In this document: in pieces, positions 1 to 8,390 of the stretch
How positions within the stretch are numbered: the first letter of the stretch is position 1
Layout: every line of letters begins with the position of its first letter
Source: Streptomyces sp. NBC_01471
GTDB lineage: Bacteria; Actinomycetota; Actinomycetes; Streptomycetales; Streptomycetaceae
Reading direction: 5' to 3'
DNA length: 64,000 nt
NCBI RefSeq assembly: GCF_041438865.1
Contig: NZ_CP109450.1
Span: 7,619,501 to 7,683,500, forward strand
Notes under the pieces: generated by a model
What the model was told of the DNA's origin: nothing
The model's input: only the letters and a program-made list of their open reading frames with translations
Database searches by the model: none
Made by a program: the position numbers and the translations under genes

Positions 1-1098
1 CCCGCCGCCGGTGCAGTCGCCCCAGCCGCCGGACGTGACGCCCTGGGCCTGGTCGCCGCTGATGAAGGAGCCGCCGGAGTCGCCGGGCTCCGCGCAGACG
101 TTGGTCTTGGTCAGCTCGTTGACCGCCCCCTGGCTGTAGTTCACGGTCTCGTTGGTGGCCAGGACGTTTCCGCAGTGCCAGTGCGATGTGGAGCCGGAAC
201 GGCAGATCGAGGCGCCCACGGGCGCCGCGGCCGAGCCGCGGACCAGCTGGTCGGAGACCGTACCCCAGCCGAGGACCACCGGGACCGTCCACCAGCCGTT
301 GCCGACGCTGACCCAGGCGTAGTCGTCGCCGGGGAACGAGGAACCCTGGAAGCTGCCGACGGCCGAGCCGTCCCAGCCGCTCACCGCGGCTCCCGGCTGC
401 CCGCAGTGTCCCGCGGTGACGAAGCCGCCGTTGACGGAGAAGCCGATGGAGCAGCGGACGTTGCCTGTGTAGTACGGATCTCCGCCCACCGTGCCGGCGG
501 ACAGGGTCCGGGCCGCCGCCGGTACCTCGTTCACCGTGACGGGCGCGCTCTTCCCGGCGCGTTCGATGAACGACCGGACATCGTTGTCATTCTTTGCTGA
601 AGCGACGACGTCCACCACGACCCGGCTGGCTCCCGGGTCCACGTGCCAGCTGCTGACTCCGGCGGGCGCGCCGCCCCTGTCCAGCCGCTTCTTGACCGCG
701 TCGAGTTCGCGGGCGCTGTGCTCCACCAGCCTGACGGCCGCCCCGGTCGCCCGCACCGCGTCCGCCCTCCCGCCGCCGGTGAGGGCGACCGTCAGTTTTC
801 CGCTCTTCGCGTCGTACCAGTCGCCGCCGTAGGACGAGCCGGCCGCGCGGCGCGCCGTGCCCTGGAGTGCTGTCGCGGTCCGTTCGGAGGCCAGGCGTGC
901 CCGGGCCTGGGCCGCTGTGAGGCCGAGGTCCTTCCGCATGGCCGAGAGCAGGCCGTCGGAGGCCGGCTGCGTGGAGCGTGCGGAGGAGGCCGCGGAGGGG
1001 GTGTCGGCGGCGGATGCCGGTACGAGTCCGGCAGTCGCCCAGGTCCCGACGACGAGAAGTGCGGACAGCGCGGTACGGGTGAGAGTGCTGCGTCTCAA
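1..1098 (-). CDS. Secreted streptogrisin-like S1 serine protease (3' end cut by window edge)
   Basis: Secreted chymotrypsin-fold endopeptidase made as a preproprotein. I read the complement from a TTG at 1098-1096, preceded by AGAAGG nine bases upstream; it runs open to base 1. The N-terminus MRRSTLTRTALSALLVV..ASAAD is a signal peptide. A pro-region of about 160 residues follows, and the mature domain opens near TVGGDPYYTGNVRCSIGF. The triad is visible: His in TAGHCG (about residue 229), Asp in GDDYAWV (about 257) and Ser in EPGDSGGS (about 340), each with the spacing of streptogrisins and alpha-lytic protease. The last residues in the window are GDCTGGG, so roughly the final 20 residues of the protease domain, plus any C-terminal binding module, lie outside. 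A CebR-like box lies upstream. The family call is secure; the TTG start is inferred. Confidence 0.92.
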   Translation of the reverse strand, partial: MRRSTLTRTALSALLVVGTWATAGLVPASAADTPSAASSARSTQPASDGLLSAMRKDLGLTAAQARARLASERTATALQGTARRAAGSSYGGDWYDAKSGKLTVALTGGGRADAVRATGAAVRLVEHSARELDAVKKRLDRGGAPAGVSSWHVDPGASRVVVDVVASAKNDNDVRSFIERAGKSAPVTVNEVPAAARTLSAGTVGGDPYYTGNVRCSIGFSVNGGFVTAGHCGQPGAAVSGWDGSAVGSFQGSSFPGDDYAWVSVGNGWWTVPVVLGWGTVSDQLVRGSAAAPVGASICRSGSTSHWHCGNVLATNETVNYSQGAVNELTKTNVCAEPGDSGGSFISGDQAQGVTSGGWGDCTGGG

Positions 1099-1164
1099 GG
1101 TTCTGGCCCTTCTGTTGTTCCAGCATCGTGGGGATGGAACAGCAGGCGTCCGGGCGCGCTCCGT

Positions 1165-1178
1165 TGGGAGCGCTCTCA
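1165..1178. promoter_or_regulatory. CebR-box-like palindrome upstream of the protease
   Basis: TGGGAGCGCTCTCA differs at one base from the 14-bp CebR box TGGGAGCGCTCCCA described for Streptomyces cellulose-utilisation genes. It lies 67 bases upstream of the protease TTG start, inside its promoter region. The match is seen; binding by a CebR or another LacI-type repressor is inference. Confidence 0.4.
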
Positions 1179-1475
1179 GAGTGTGCCGCAGCGGAGCGTA
1201 GCCGAACTCGTTAATCAGGTCCATGCCAATGAATGACGGTTCTCCGGGTGCCTGGTGGAGCGCGACGCGGCGGAGCGTGAATTTCTTCTGTCCCGATCTT
1301 CATTCGCACTTTCGTGTGCCCGGAGGCGGGGGCGAGTGGGACATTGATCGTCATATCGAACGCAATGAAACGGCCGGATGTGTGCCACGAGGGGCTCAAC
1401 GGATGAGCCGACGGGGTCGCCGCGCGTTCGGCCGTGTAGCGTCTCACTCAGCTGTCGTGGTTCCGAAGTACCTCT
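1179..1475. other. Intergenic region between protease and cold-shock gene
   Basis: About 490 bases separate the divergent protease and cold-shock genes. The CebR-like box lies at its left and the leader hairpin of the cold-shock gene at its right. Between them I see no ORF with coding character and no RNA gene. The centre is more AT-rich than the flanking genes and probably carries the two divergent promoters, but no -35/-10 pair stands out. Confidence 0.4.
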
Positions 1476-1499
1476 CGCCCGTGCGTACATGCACGGGCG
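1476..1499 (+). promoter_or_regulatory. Hairpin in cold-shock gene leader
   Basis: CGCCCGTGC and GCACGGGCG form a perfect 9-bp stem with a 6-base loop, ending 93 bases before the cold-shock ATG. Long structured leaders are usual for csp genes, so this may be a leader element that senses temperature or controls translation. It could also be the terminator of an unseen upstream transcript. Confidence 0.35.
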
Positions 1500-1592
1500 G
1501 GTCTGCTGTTCGGCGTCTCCGAGGACCAGGGCGATCACCTCCGGCCCCCGCAAAGTGCGGGAGCCGACTTCGAGTCCCCTTGGAGGGCAATC

Positions 1593-1796
1593 ATGGCCAG
1601 TGGCACCGTTAAGTGGTTCAACGCGGAAAAGGGTTTCGGCTTCATTGAGCAGGATGGTGGGGGCCCGGACGTCTTCGCCCACTACTCCAACATCAACGCT
1701 CAGGGCTTCCGCGAGCTGCAGGAGGGCCAGAAGGTGAACTTCGACATCACGCAGGGCCAGAAGGGCCCGCAGGCGGAGAACATCGTTCCCGCCTGA
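1593..1796 (+). CDS. Cold-shock protein, CspA family
   Basis: A 67-residue single cold-shock domain protein that binds single-stranded RNA and DNA and acts as an RNA chaperone. RNP1-type KGFGFIE lies at residues 14-20 and RNP2-type VFAHYS at about 27-32; the opening MASGTVKWFNAEKGFG is typical. The length equals the family norm. The start is fixed by GGAGG six bases upstream of the ATG. The gene is monocistronic, with a structured leader in front and a strong hairpin terminator just after the stop. Streptomyces usually carry several paralogues, so no specific symbol is given. Confidence 0.97.
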   Translation: MASGTVKWFNAEKGFGFIEQDGGGPDVFAHYSNINAQGFRELQEGQKVNFDITQGQKGPQAENIVPA

Positions 1797-1805
1797 TCCA
1801 CGCGT

Positions 1806-1839
1806 GTGCCCGCCTCCGGCCTGTGCCGGAGGCGGGCAC
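1806..1839 (+). terminator. Rho-independent-type terminator of cold-shock gene
   Basis: Perfect 15-bp stem (GTGCCCGCCTCCGGC and its complement) with a 4-base loop, ten bases after the cold-shock stop. There is no strong U-run, as is common in Streptomyces. Confidence 0.85.
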
Positions 1840-2046
1840 TGCCGTTTCCGGATCTTCACGGAGTGTTCGCCCCTGCTGAGGCCCCCGCTGCGGCCCCCGT
1901 ACCGGCCTTCGTACCGGGGCGCGCCGGTGTGCGATGGACCGTACGGGCGTGTTCCGCAGGTGCGTTCCCCTGTTTGTGTGGATGATCTCCTGGGCAGCGA
2001 ATGATTCTCGGCTGCCGCCGGAGCCGCCGTACGCAGGAGGAATCTG

Positions 2047-3546
2047 ATGAGCAGCGCCGGAGGCCCCGCCATCGGCACCATCACCACCGAGGTGCCTGCC
2101 CGGCTGGACCGGCTGCCCTGGTCGCGCTGGCACTGGATGATCGTGATCGGCCTGGGGACGGTGTGGATCCTCGACGGCCTCGAAGTCACCGTGGTGGGCA
2201 ACATCGCCAGCCGGCTCTCGGAGAGCGGCAGTGGACTGTCCATCAGCGACTCCCAGGTCACCGGGCTCGGCGCCGCCCTCTACGTGGCGGGCGCCTGCTC
2301 GGGTGCGCTGGTCTTCGGCTGGCTCACCGACCGCTTCGGCCGCAAGAAGCTCTTCCTCATCACCCTCGCCGTCTATCTGGCGGCCACGGCGATGACCGCG
2401 CTCTCCTTCTCGTCCTGGTGGTTCTTCCTCTTCCGCTTCCTCACCGGCTTCGGAATCGGCGGCGAGTACGCGGCCATCAACTCGGCCATCGATGAACTGA
2501 TCCCCAGCAAGTACCGCGGCCGGGTCGACCTGATCATCAACGGCAGTTACTGGCTCGGCGCGATGGGCGGCGCCCTCCTCTCGGTCCTGGCCCTCGACAC
2601 CGGCATCTTCCCCAAGAACATCGGCTGGCGCCTCACGTTCGCGCTCGGCGTCGTCCTCGGTCTGGTGATCCTGCTGGTCCGCCGGCACGTACCGGAGAGC
2701 CCGCGCTGGATGTTCATCCACGGACAGTCCGACGGCGCGAACGCGATCGTCGACGGCGTCGAGAAGGAGATCGAGGAGGAGACCGGCGCCCCGCTGCCGA
2801 AAGCGGGCCGGGCCATCACCATCGAGCAGCGCAGAAGCGTCAGTTTCGTCGAGATCGGCCGTACGCTCTTCCGCTCGTACCCCAAACGCGCGACGCTCGG
2901 CTTCTCGCTCTTCATCGGCCAGGCGTTCCTCTACAACGCCATCACCTTCGGGTTCAGCTCCATCCTGGTGAAGTTCTTCGGGGTGTCCAGCGGCACGACG
3001 GGGTACTTCTTCGCGGTCATCGCGTTCGGCAACTTCCTCGGCCCGCTGTTGCTGGGCAAGCTCTTCGACACCGTCGGGCGCAAGAAGATGATCTCGGGTA
3101 CGTACATCCTCTCCGGGCTGCTGCTCTTCGTGACCGCGTGGTTCTTCGACCAGGGGTGGCTCAACGCGACGACGATGACGGCCTGCTGGTGCGTGGTGCT
3201 GTTCTTCGCCTCGGCCGGGGCCAGTTCGGCCTATCTGACGGTGAGCGAGATCTTCCCCATGGAGACCCGCGCCATGGCGATCGCCCTCTTCTACGCGCTC
3301 GGCACGGCGGCCGGAGGTATCTCCGGCCCCCTCATCTTCTCCGGTCTCACATCGAGCGGTGTGGTCTCGGACGCCGTGGTGGCGTTCTGCATCGGTGCCG
3401 CGCTCATGGTCGCCGCCGGGGTGGTGGCCGTGCTGTTCGCGGTGGACGCGGAGGGCAAGTCCCTGGAGGACATCGCACGCCCGCTCTCCCAGCGGGCCCC
3501 GGTGACCGGCGGACCGGCGGCGCCGCCGAGCGCCCCCGCCGTATGA
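2047..3546 (+). CDS. MFS transporter, sugar-porter/NaiP-like
   Basis: A 499-residue major facilitator with about 12 hydrophobic segments split by a central charged loop (roughly residues 225-280). The MFS loop signature DRFGRKK appears after TM2 (about residues 98-104) and its counterpart DTVGRKK in the second half (about 340-346). GFGIGGEYAAINSAIDELIP in TM4-5 resembles the SP/SVOP-like aromatic-acid and niacin porters. The substrate cannot be read from sequence. The start is supported by AGGAGG six bases upstream of the ATG. The stop overlaps a possible ATG of the next gene, so the two are probably transcribed together although their functions look unrelated. Confidence 0.88.
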   Translation: MSSAGGPAIGTITTEVPARLDRLPWSRWHWMIVIGLGTVWILDGLEVTVVGNIASRLSESGSGLSISDSQVTGLGAALYVAGACSGALVFGWLTDRFGRKKLFLITLAVYLAATAMTALSFSSWWFFLFRFLTGFGIGGEYAAINSAIDELIPSKYRGRVDLIINGSYWLGAMGGALLSVLALDTGIFPKNIGWRLTFALGVVLGLVILLVRRHVPESPRWMFIHGQSDGANAIVDGVEKEIEEETGAPLPKAGRAITIEQRRSVSFVEIGRTLFRSYPKRATLGFSLFIGQAFLYNAITFGFSSILVKFFGVSSGTTGYFFAVIAFGNFLGPLLLGKLFDTVGRKKMISGTYILSGLLLFVTAWFFDQGWLNATTMTACWCVVLFFASAGASSAYLTVSEIFPMETRAMAIALFYALGTAAGGISGPLIFSGLTSSGVVSDAVVAFCIGAALMVAAGVVAVLFAVDAEGKSLEDIARPLSQRAPVTGGPAAPPSAPAV

Positions 3547-3566
3547 ACGCGAGGAAGGCACCGGAC

Positions 3567-4238
3567 ATGAGCGGCGACGAACCGCTGGAGAAGTACCGCG
3601 GCAAGCGGGATTTCGGGACGACGTCGGAGCCGCGCGGCGGGGCGGCGGGTCAGGGCGACGCGCCCTGCTTCGTGGTGCAGATCCATGACGCGCGCCGGAT
3701 GCACTTCGACTTCAGGCTCGAAGTGGACGGCGTACTCAAGTCCTGGGCCGTGCCGAAGGGGCCGTCCGCCGAGCCGAAGGACAAGCGCCTCGCCGTACCC
3801 ACCGAGGATCACCCGCTGGAGTACCGCGAGTTCGAGGGGGTCATTCCGCAGGGCGAGTACGGCGGTGGCACGGTCATCGTCTGGGACGAGGGGACGTACC
3901 GGCCGCTCAGTCACGACCGTCGCGGCCACACCGTCCCGTTCGGGGAGTCCATCGAGCGCGGGCACGCGACCTTCTGGCTGGACGGCGCCAAGCTGCACGG
4001 TGAGTACGCGCTGACGCGTTTCCACGGAGGCGGCGACAGTACCGACCCCGAGGCCTGGCTGCTCATCAAGGCGAGGGAGAAGACCGGCACGGCGCGGGAC
4101 CGGACCGGCCGGACGCGAACGGCGTCCCGGGAGAGCCAGGGCGCGACGGATCCCCGCCGGGCGCGCTCGGTCCGTACCGGAAGGACGCTCAAGGAGGTCG
4201 CCGAGAACGCGGCGGACGGCGACAGCGGGGCGCGGTGA
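3567..4238 (+). CDS. Stand-alone LigD-type 3'-phosphoesterase domain protein
   Basis: A 223-residue protein matching the phosphoesterase module of bacterial DNA ligase D, which trims 3' ends during Ku-dependent end joining. Metal-binding positions His40, His46, Asp48 and His82 keep the spacing of the Pseudomonas LigD PE domain (H42, H48, D50, H84). The signature HPLEYREFEGVIPQGEYGGG follows. The C-terminal 50 residues are basic and low-complexity. I chose the ATG at 3567 because AGGAAGG sits eight bases upstream; an ATG at 3543 overlapping the MFS stop lacks a ribosome site. No Ku, ligase or polymerase domain gene is nearby. Actinobacteria often encode this module separately. Confidence 0.88.
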   Translation: MSGDEPLEKYRGKRDFGTTSEPRGGAAGQGDAPCFVVQIHDARRMHFDFRLEVDGVLKSWAVPKGPSAEPKDKRLAVPTEDHPLEYREFEGVIPQGEYGGGTVIVWDEGTYRPLSHDRRGHTVPFGESIERGHATFWLDGAKLHGEYALTRFHGGGDSTDPEAWLLIKAREKTGTARDRTGRTRTASRESQGATDPRRARSVRTGRTLKEVAENAADGDSGAR

Positions 4239-4474
4239 AACGGGCGCACCGACGGCCCTTCCCCCGGGCGAAGGTCATGGGCCTCGACGAAACTGACGCG
4301 GGAATTCCGAGCGCGGAAGCGCTGGATCCGCGCTGGTGGGGCAGACGGCAGGAGGTGCGGGCGGTCCCGCCGGACGGCGGCGCGGCGCGCGGCCACCGGA
4401 GGCGCCATCCGTGTGGTGGCGACAGCCCACCGGTGGTCGGCAGCGGCCGAGCCGCTTCACGAAAGGAAATGTTG

Positions 4475-4903
4475 ATGAACAGCTCCCCGGAGCCGCAGCA
4501 CGACTCCGTACCGACCGTCACCGAGCCCGTTCCGGATCTCCAGCTCCAGCTGCTGGTCCGGCTGCTCGGCGAGCAGCTGCGGGCGAGTCTGCCGGTCACG
4601 CTGAACGTTCCGGGCGGTGTGCTGTACGGAGAACTCATCGCCCACGAGGCGTGGAAGGCCGACTGGTCGAAGAGCCTTCGGGAGCTGGGCGGGTCCGGCG
4701 CCGATGTGATGGCGGGGTTCCCGGAGACCGTCGACCAGGCGCTCAGCGAACTGCACGGCGACGAAGGGCCGCACCAGCTGCCGCGGTGGATCCATCTGCG
4801 CGATGCCACGCTGGTCGTCGGCGCGGTGAACCCGGTGACGCTTCCGCTCTGGCGGGGGCGGCTCGCCGATGTGTCCGGCTGGTCGCTCGGCAGGCCGGCG
4901 TGA
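4475..4903 (+). CDS. GvpU-like gas-vesicle accessory protein (orphan)
   Basis: A 142-residue soluble protein. Several stretches resemble GvpU of Bacillus megaterium: SLPVTLNVPGGVLYGELI (about residues 41-58), the IHLRDATLVVG strand (about 109-119), and the ending LWRGRLADVSGWSLGR, which parallels the WRGKIAEVDGFFLGK ending of GvpU. GvpU is a non-structural gas-vesicle accessory protein. The start at 4475 follows AAAGGAA; upstream in-frame sequence to 4235 is arginine-rich and looks non-coding. No gvpA, gvpF/L, gvpN or other gas-vesicle gene is in the window, so a role in gas vesicles is doubtful here. Confidence 0.6.
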   Translation: MNSSPEPQHDSVPTVTEPVPDLQLQLLVRLLGEQLRASLPVTLNVPGGVLYGELIAHEAWKADWSKSLRELGGSGADVMAGFPETVDQALSELHGDEGPHQLPRWIHLRDATLVVGAVNPVTLPLWRGRLADVSGWSLGRPA

Positions 4904-4946
4904 CCCGCTGAGCCGTGGACCGGCCGGGTGCCGGGGCAGCCGCCGG

Positions 4947-4966
4947 CCCGGCCCACCGGGGCCGGG
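4947..4966. terminator. Bidirectional hairpin between convergent genes
   Basis: CCCGGCCC and GGGCCGGG form a perfect 8-bp stem with a 4-base loop between the convergent GvpU-like and GH92 genes. Confidence 0.5.
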
Positions 4967-5049
4967 TCCGATGCGGAAGCCGCGGAGGTTGATGCCGCAC
5001 GCACCGACCTCCCCGGCATCCAGGCGGCTCCTTCCGGCGCACCCCGCGG

Positions 5050-7479
5050 TCAGTGCGGCAGGCTGTCCCCTGCGGTCGCCCAGGTGGTGTCGGGCCGGTC
5101 CGACAGGCGGTAGGAGAGGCTTCCGCCCGACGTGACCAGCCGGGCGCCGGTCCACGAACGGTCACTGCTGCGGCCGTTGACCGAGAGCCCGCCGATGTAC
5201 GGATGTGACGCGTCAGCCGCGGGCGCGCTGAGGGTGATGTCGCCCCTGCCCGCACGGCTGACGACCGCCTTCGGGAACAGCGGAGCGCCCACCAGCAACG
5301 ACGCGCTGCCAGGTGTCTGCGGGTACAGACCGAGCGCGGAGAACACGTACCAGGCGGACATGGTGCCCAGGTCGTCGTTGCCCGGAAGGCCCGCCGGACC
5401 CGTGCCGTACACGGTGTCGAGGATCTGGCGGACGGTGGCCTGCGTCTTCCAGGGCTGTCCGAGCGCGTTGTAGAGCCACGGGGCGTGGATACCGGGCTCG
5501 TTGGTCGGGTCGTAGCGCAGGGCGTCGCCGCCCTTCACCGACCAGGCGCCGTCCGCCGTGTGGAAGAAGCCGTCGAGCCGCCCGGCCGCGGCCTGCCGTC
5601 CGCCCATCGCGGTGGCCAGTCCCTGGACGTCCTGCGGCACCATCCAGCTGTAGGTGGCACTGGTGCCCTGGGCGAATCCGAGGTCGCTGCCCGCGCTGAA
5701 CGGCGTCACCCAGGAACCGTCCGCGTCGCGCGCCTGGATGTAACCCGCGTCCGCGGTGGCCCGGGGGTTGAAGACGTTGCGCCACCACCCGCCGCGTGCG
5801 GTGAACTCGGCGGCCTCGCGCGTCCGGCCGAGCAGCGCCGCCCACTTCGCCAGTGCCGAGTCCGCGACCGCGTCCTCCAGCGTCTCGGCGGCGCCGCCCC
5901 AGCAGTGGCAGACGTCCTGGGGTGCGTAGTGCGAGACCAGATACTGGGCGAGATTGGGGCGCTGGCCCGTGCACTGACCGGGGCACCCGGCGTCCGACAG
6001 GCCGTCGGGCCGGGGCACGGTGGCCTGGCGCACCAGCGAGTCGAAGGCGCCCCGGTAGTCGAAGTTCCGTACGCCCATCGCGTAGAAGGTCGCCAGGGTC
6101 GCCGCGGTGGGGTCGCCGGTCATCACATGGGTGGCCCCGCTGATGTGCACCCAGCGGTCCCACACGCCGTCGTTCTGACGGGAGAAGTTGTACAGCGACT
6201 GCGCGAAGTCACCGGCCACCTCCGGCTTCAGGACGGCCAGCAGCTGTATCTGTGCGCGGTACTGGTCCCAGCCGGAGAAGTTGCTGTACTGCGCCCGCTG
6301 GCCCCGTCCGATCCGGTGCGGGGCGCCGTCCATGCCGGGGTAGCGGCCGTCGGTGTCGCTGATCAGGTTCGGCTCCATCAGCGAGTGGTAGAGCGCGGTG
6401 TAGAAGGTGGTGCGCTGTGCGGTGCTGCCGCCGCCGATCCGTACCGCACGCAGCTCACGGTCCCAGGCGCGGCCGGTGTCCCGTGCGACGTCCGCGACGC
6501 CCGCGCGGGGTGCGATCTCCTGGCGCAGGTTGGTCTCGGCGCCGCCGAGGCTGACGTACGAGATACCCAGGCGCATCCTGACATCGTTGTCGGACGACGT
6601 GTCGAAGCCGACCCAGCCACCCGAACCGCGGCCTGCGCGGTCCGCTCCGGTCGCGTAGCCCTCGCCGCCCGAAGCGGAGACGGACCCGGGCGAGAGCGTC
6701 CCGTCCTTCCAGGTCCCGTGCGTGGTGAAGGACCGGTCGAAGGAAGCGCTGAAGTACAGCTTGTAATAGCTCTTGCGGTTGTTGGTGCCGCCGTTGGCGC
6801 GGCGGCCGCAGAAGGCGCCGGTGAGTACCCAGCCGGTCACCTTGCGGTGGACCGTGTCGATGTCGACATGGGCGTCCTCGCTGCCGTTGAGCGAGTTGGA
6901 GACGCGGAAGAGCAGGCTGGCGGGCTTCCCGGCCGGGAAGGCGAAATCGGCCACTCCGGCCCGCGGGCTGACGGCGAGGTCCGCCGATGCTCCGGAGTCG
7001 AGCCCCACCCGGTAGCGCCCCGGAGTGGCGCTCTCGTTCTCGTGCCGGAAGCCGGATGCGTAGACCGCGTCCTTGGTGTCGGCCGACGGGGACGATGTGA
7101 CGTCACCGACGAACGGCATGATCGGGACGTCGCCCGCGGCGCCGGGAGCGCATCCGGCGCCGTTGACATGGGTGAGGCTCAGCCCCCGCATCCGTGTCGT
7201 GTTGTAGTCGTAGCCGTTGGCGGCCGCGGTGTTGGTCTGGTCACCGCTGGTGCTGGTCGGCGACCAGCCGATCATTCCGTACGGTGCGGTGGCGCCGGGG
7301 TAGGTGTTGCCGCCGTTGGCCGAGCCGATCAGCGGGTCGACGTAGGCGGTCGGCCGCTGCACCAGGGGCGCGGCCTCGGCCGACGGCGCGAGCAGAGCGG
7401 CCGCCAGAGCGGTGGCGACTCCCACGGCCGCGACCGACGCGCAGGTCCTGCGCAGGGAGCGGGGTGATCTCAGGGGCAT
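5050..7479 (-). CDS. Secreted GH92 alpha-mannosidase
   Basis: An 809-residue secreted protein of glycoside hydrolase family 92, Ca2+-dependent exo-mannosidases that mostly cleave alpha-1,2-linked mannose from N-glycans or fungal mannan. A signal peptide occupies residues 1 to about 38. The mature start YVDPLIGSANGGNTYPGATAPYGMIGWSP is diagnostic. Late conserved blocks NEPGIHAPWLYNALG and GNDDLGTMSAWYVFSALGLYPQTPG also match the family. Linkage specificity cannot be decided. The start at 7479 has GGAAGG eight bases upstream; 22 upstream in-frame residues are rejected for lack of a ribosome site. The gene stands alone and diverges from the DinB-like gene. Confidence 0.93.
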   Translation of the reverse strand: MPLRSPRSLRRTCASVAAVGVATALAAALLAPSAEAAPLVQRPTAYVDPLIGSANGGNTYPGATAPYGMIGWSPTSTSGDQTNTAAANGYDYNTTRMRGLSLTHVNGAGCAPGAAGDVPIMPFVGDVTSSPSADTKDAVYASGFRHENESATPGRYRVGLDSGASADLAVSPRAGVADFAFPAGKPASLLFRVSNSLNGSEDAHVDIDTVHRKVTGWVLTGAFCGRRANGGTNNRKSYYKLYFSASFDRSFTTHGTWKDGTLSPGSVSASGGEGYATGADRAGRGSGGWVGFDTSSDNDVRMRLGISYVSLGGAETNLRQEIAPRAGVADVARDTGRAWDRELRAVRIGGGSTAQRTTFYTALYHSLMEPNLISDTDGRYPGMDGAPHRIGRGQRAQYSNFSGWDQYRAQIQLLAVLKPEVAGDFAQSLYNFSRQNDGVWDRWVHISGATHVMTGDPTAATLATFYAMGVRNFDYRGAFDSLVRQATVPRPDGLSDAGCPGQCTGQRPNLAQYLVSHYAPQDVCHCWGGAAETLEDAVADSALAKWAALLGRTREAAEFTARGGWWRNVFNPRATADAGYIQARDADGSWVTPFSAGSDLGFAQGTSATYSWMVPQDVQGLATAMGGRQAAAGRLDGFFHTADGAWSVKGGDALRYDPTNEPGIHAPWLYNALGQPWKTQATVRQILDTVYGTGPAGLPGNDDLGTMSAWYVFSALGLYPQTPGSASLLVGAPLFPKAVVSRAGRGDITLSAPAADASHPYIGGLSVNGRSSDRSWTGARLVTSGGSLSYRLSDRPDTTWATAGDSLPH

Positions 7480-7763
7480 GGAACGGGCCTTCCGGCAGGG
7501 GCGGACGGACAGTGCCCGTGCGCCGACCGGCCGTCCTGCCGCCACGCAGGGGCGACGCGATCATAAGTCGCCCAGGCGGTACGGGACATGACACGGACGG
7601 CCCGTTCGGTGAACGGCGGGTGAAGGGCCGCACGGGGTTGTGCGCCGGGGCGCGTGTCGAACACTCTGCCGGGGCCGGTGACCGGCGAAGGTGGCAGGCA
7701 CACAAGACCGTTCCGGGCACGGCCGACCGGCGCGGCCCCACTCGTACGGCCGGGGAGCAGCGG

Positions 7764-8270
7764 ATGAACACCGCAGACGTTCTGGCAGACGCGTTCGACC
7801 GTGTCCAGGAGTCCGTGCACGAGGCGGTCGACGGCCTCCCGGCCGGGGATCTCGGCGTACAGCTGGACGGCGGGGCGAATTCGATCGCCTGGCTGGTCTG
7901 GCATCTGGCCCGGGTGCAGGACGACCATGTGGCCGACGCGGCCGGTCTCGAACAGGTCTGGCTGGCGCAGGGCTGGGCCGGCCGGTTCGGGCTGCCGTTC
8001 GCCGAGACGGAGACCGGTTACGGCCAGAGCGCCGAGCAGGTCGCCCAGGTACGGGCCGACGCCGCTCTGCTGACCGGGTACTACGACGCGGTCCACGAGC
8101 AGACCGTGGGCTTCGTCCGGGGACTCGACGACGCCGCGCTCGACCGGGTGGTGGACGAGGCGTGGTCGCCGCCGGTCACGCTCGGTGTCCGGCTGATCAG
8201 CGTCATCGGCGACGATCTGCAGCACGCGGGGCAGGCCGCCTTCGTCCGGGGAGCCCTGGAACGCCGGTAG
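7764..8270 (+). CDS. DinB-fold protein (DUF664/DinB_2)
   Basis: A 168-residue four-helix-bundle protein of the DinB/YfiT superfamily, which includes mycothiol- and bacillithiol-dependent transferases. Likely metal-binding histidines are in WLVWHLARVQDDH (about residues 49-61) and DLQHAGQ near the C-terminus. ANSIAWLVWHL resembles DUF664 members of Streptomyces. The start ATG follows GGGGAG by six bases. Function is unknown; in this phylum a mycothiol-dependent role would be plausible. The 284-base gap to the divergent GH92 gene holds no other gene that I can see. Confidence 0.8.
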   Translation: MNTADVLADAFDRVQESVHEAVDGLPAGDLGVQLDGGANSIAWLVWHLARVQDDHVADAAGLEQVWLAQGWAGRFGLPFAETETGYGQSAEQVAQVRADAALLTGYYDAVHEQTVGFVRGLDDAALDRVVDEAWSPPVTLGVRLISVIGDDLQHAGQAAFVRGALERR

Positions 8271-8390
8271 CGCGGCGGCCCCGTTCCGGCGCCCCGCCCG
8301 GCACAGCGTCGCCCGGACAGCAGCCCTGATGCGGGGCCAACCGCGAAAAGTTAAGCTTTGGGCACCTCAGCCCTCCTCCGGAGCGACCGT

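Noticed and set aside
587..1126. Leftward ORF of 179 residues rich in Arg and Gly
   Set aside because: It is a shadow frame of the protease gene, which is read in another leftward frame with signal peptide and triad; the Arg-rich composition is typical of GC-rich out-of-frame translation.
1747..3561. 604-residue leftward ORF over the MFS gene
   Set aside because: Antisense to a clear MFS protein; composition is almost all Arg, Glu, Gly and Ala with no domain.
5485..7467. 660-residue rightward ORF
   Set aside because: It lies wholly opposite the GH92 mannosidase and has no recognisable domain.
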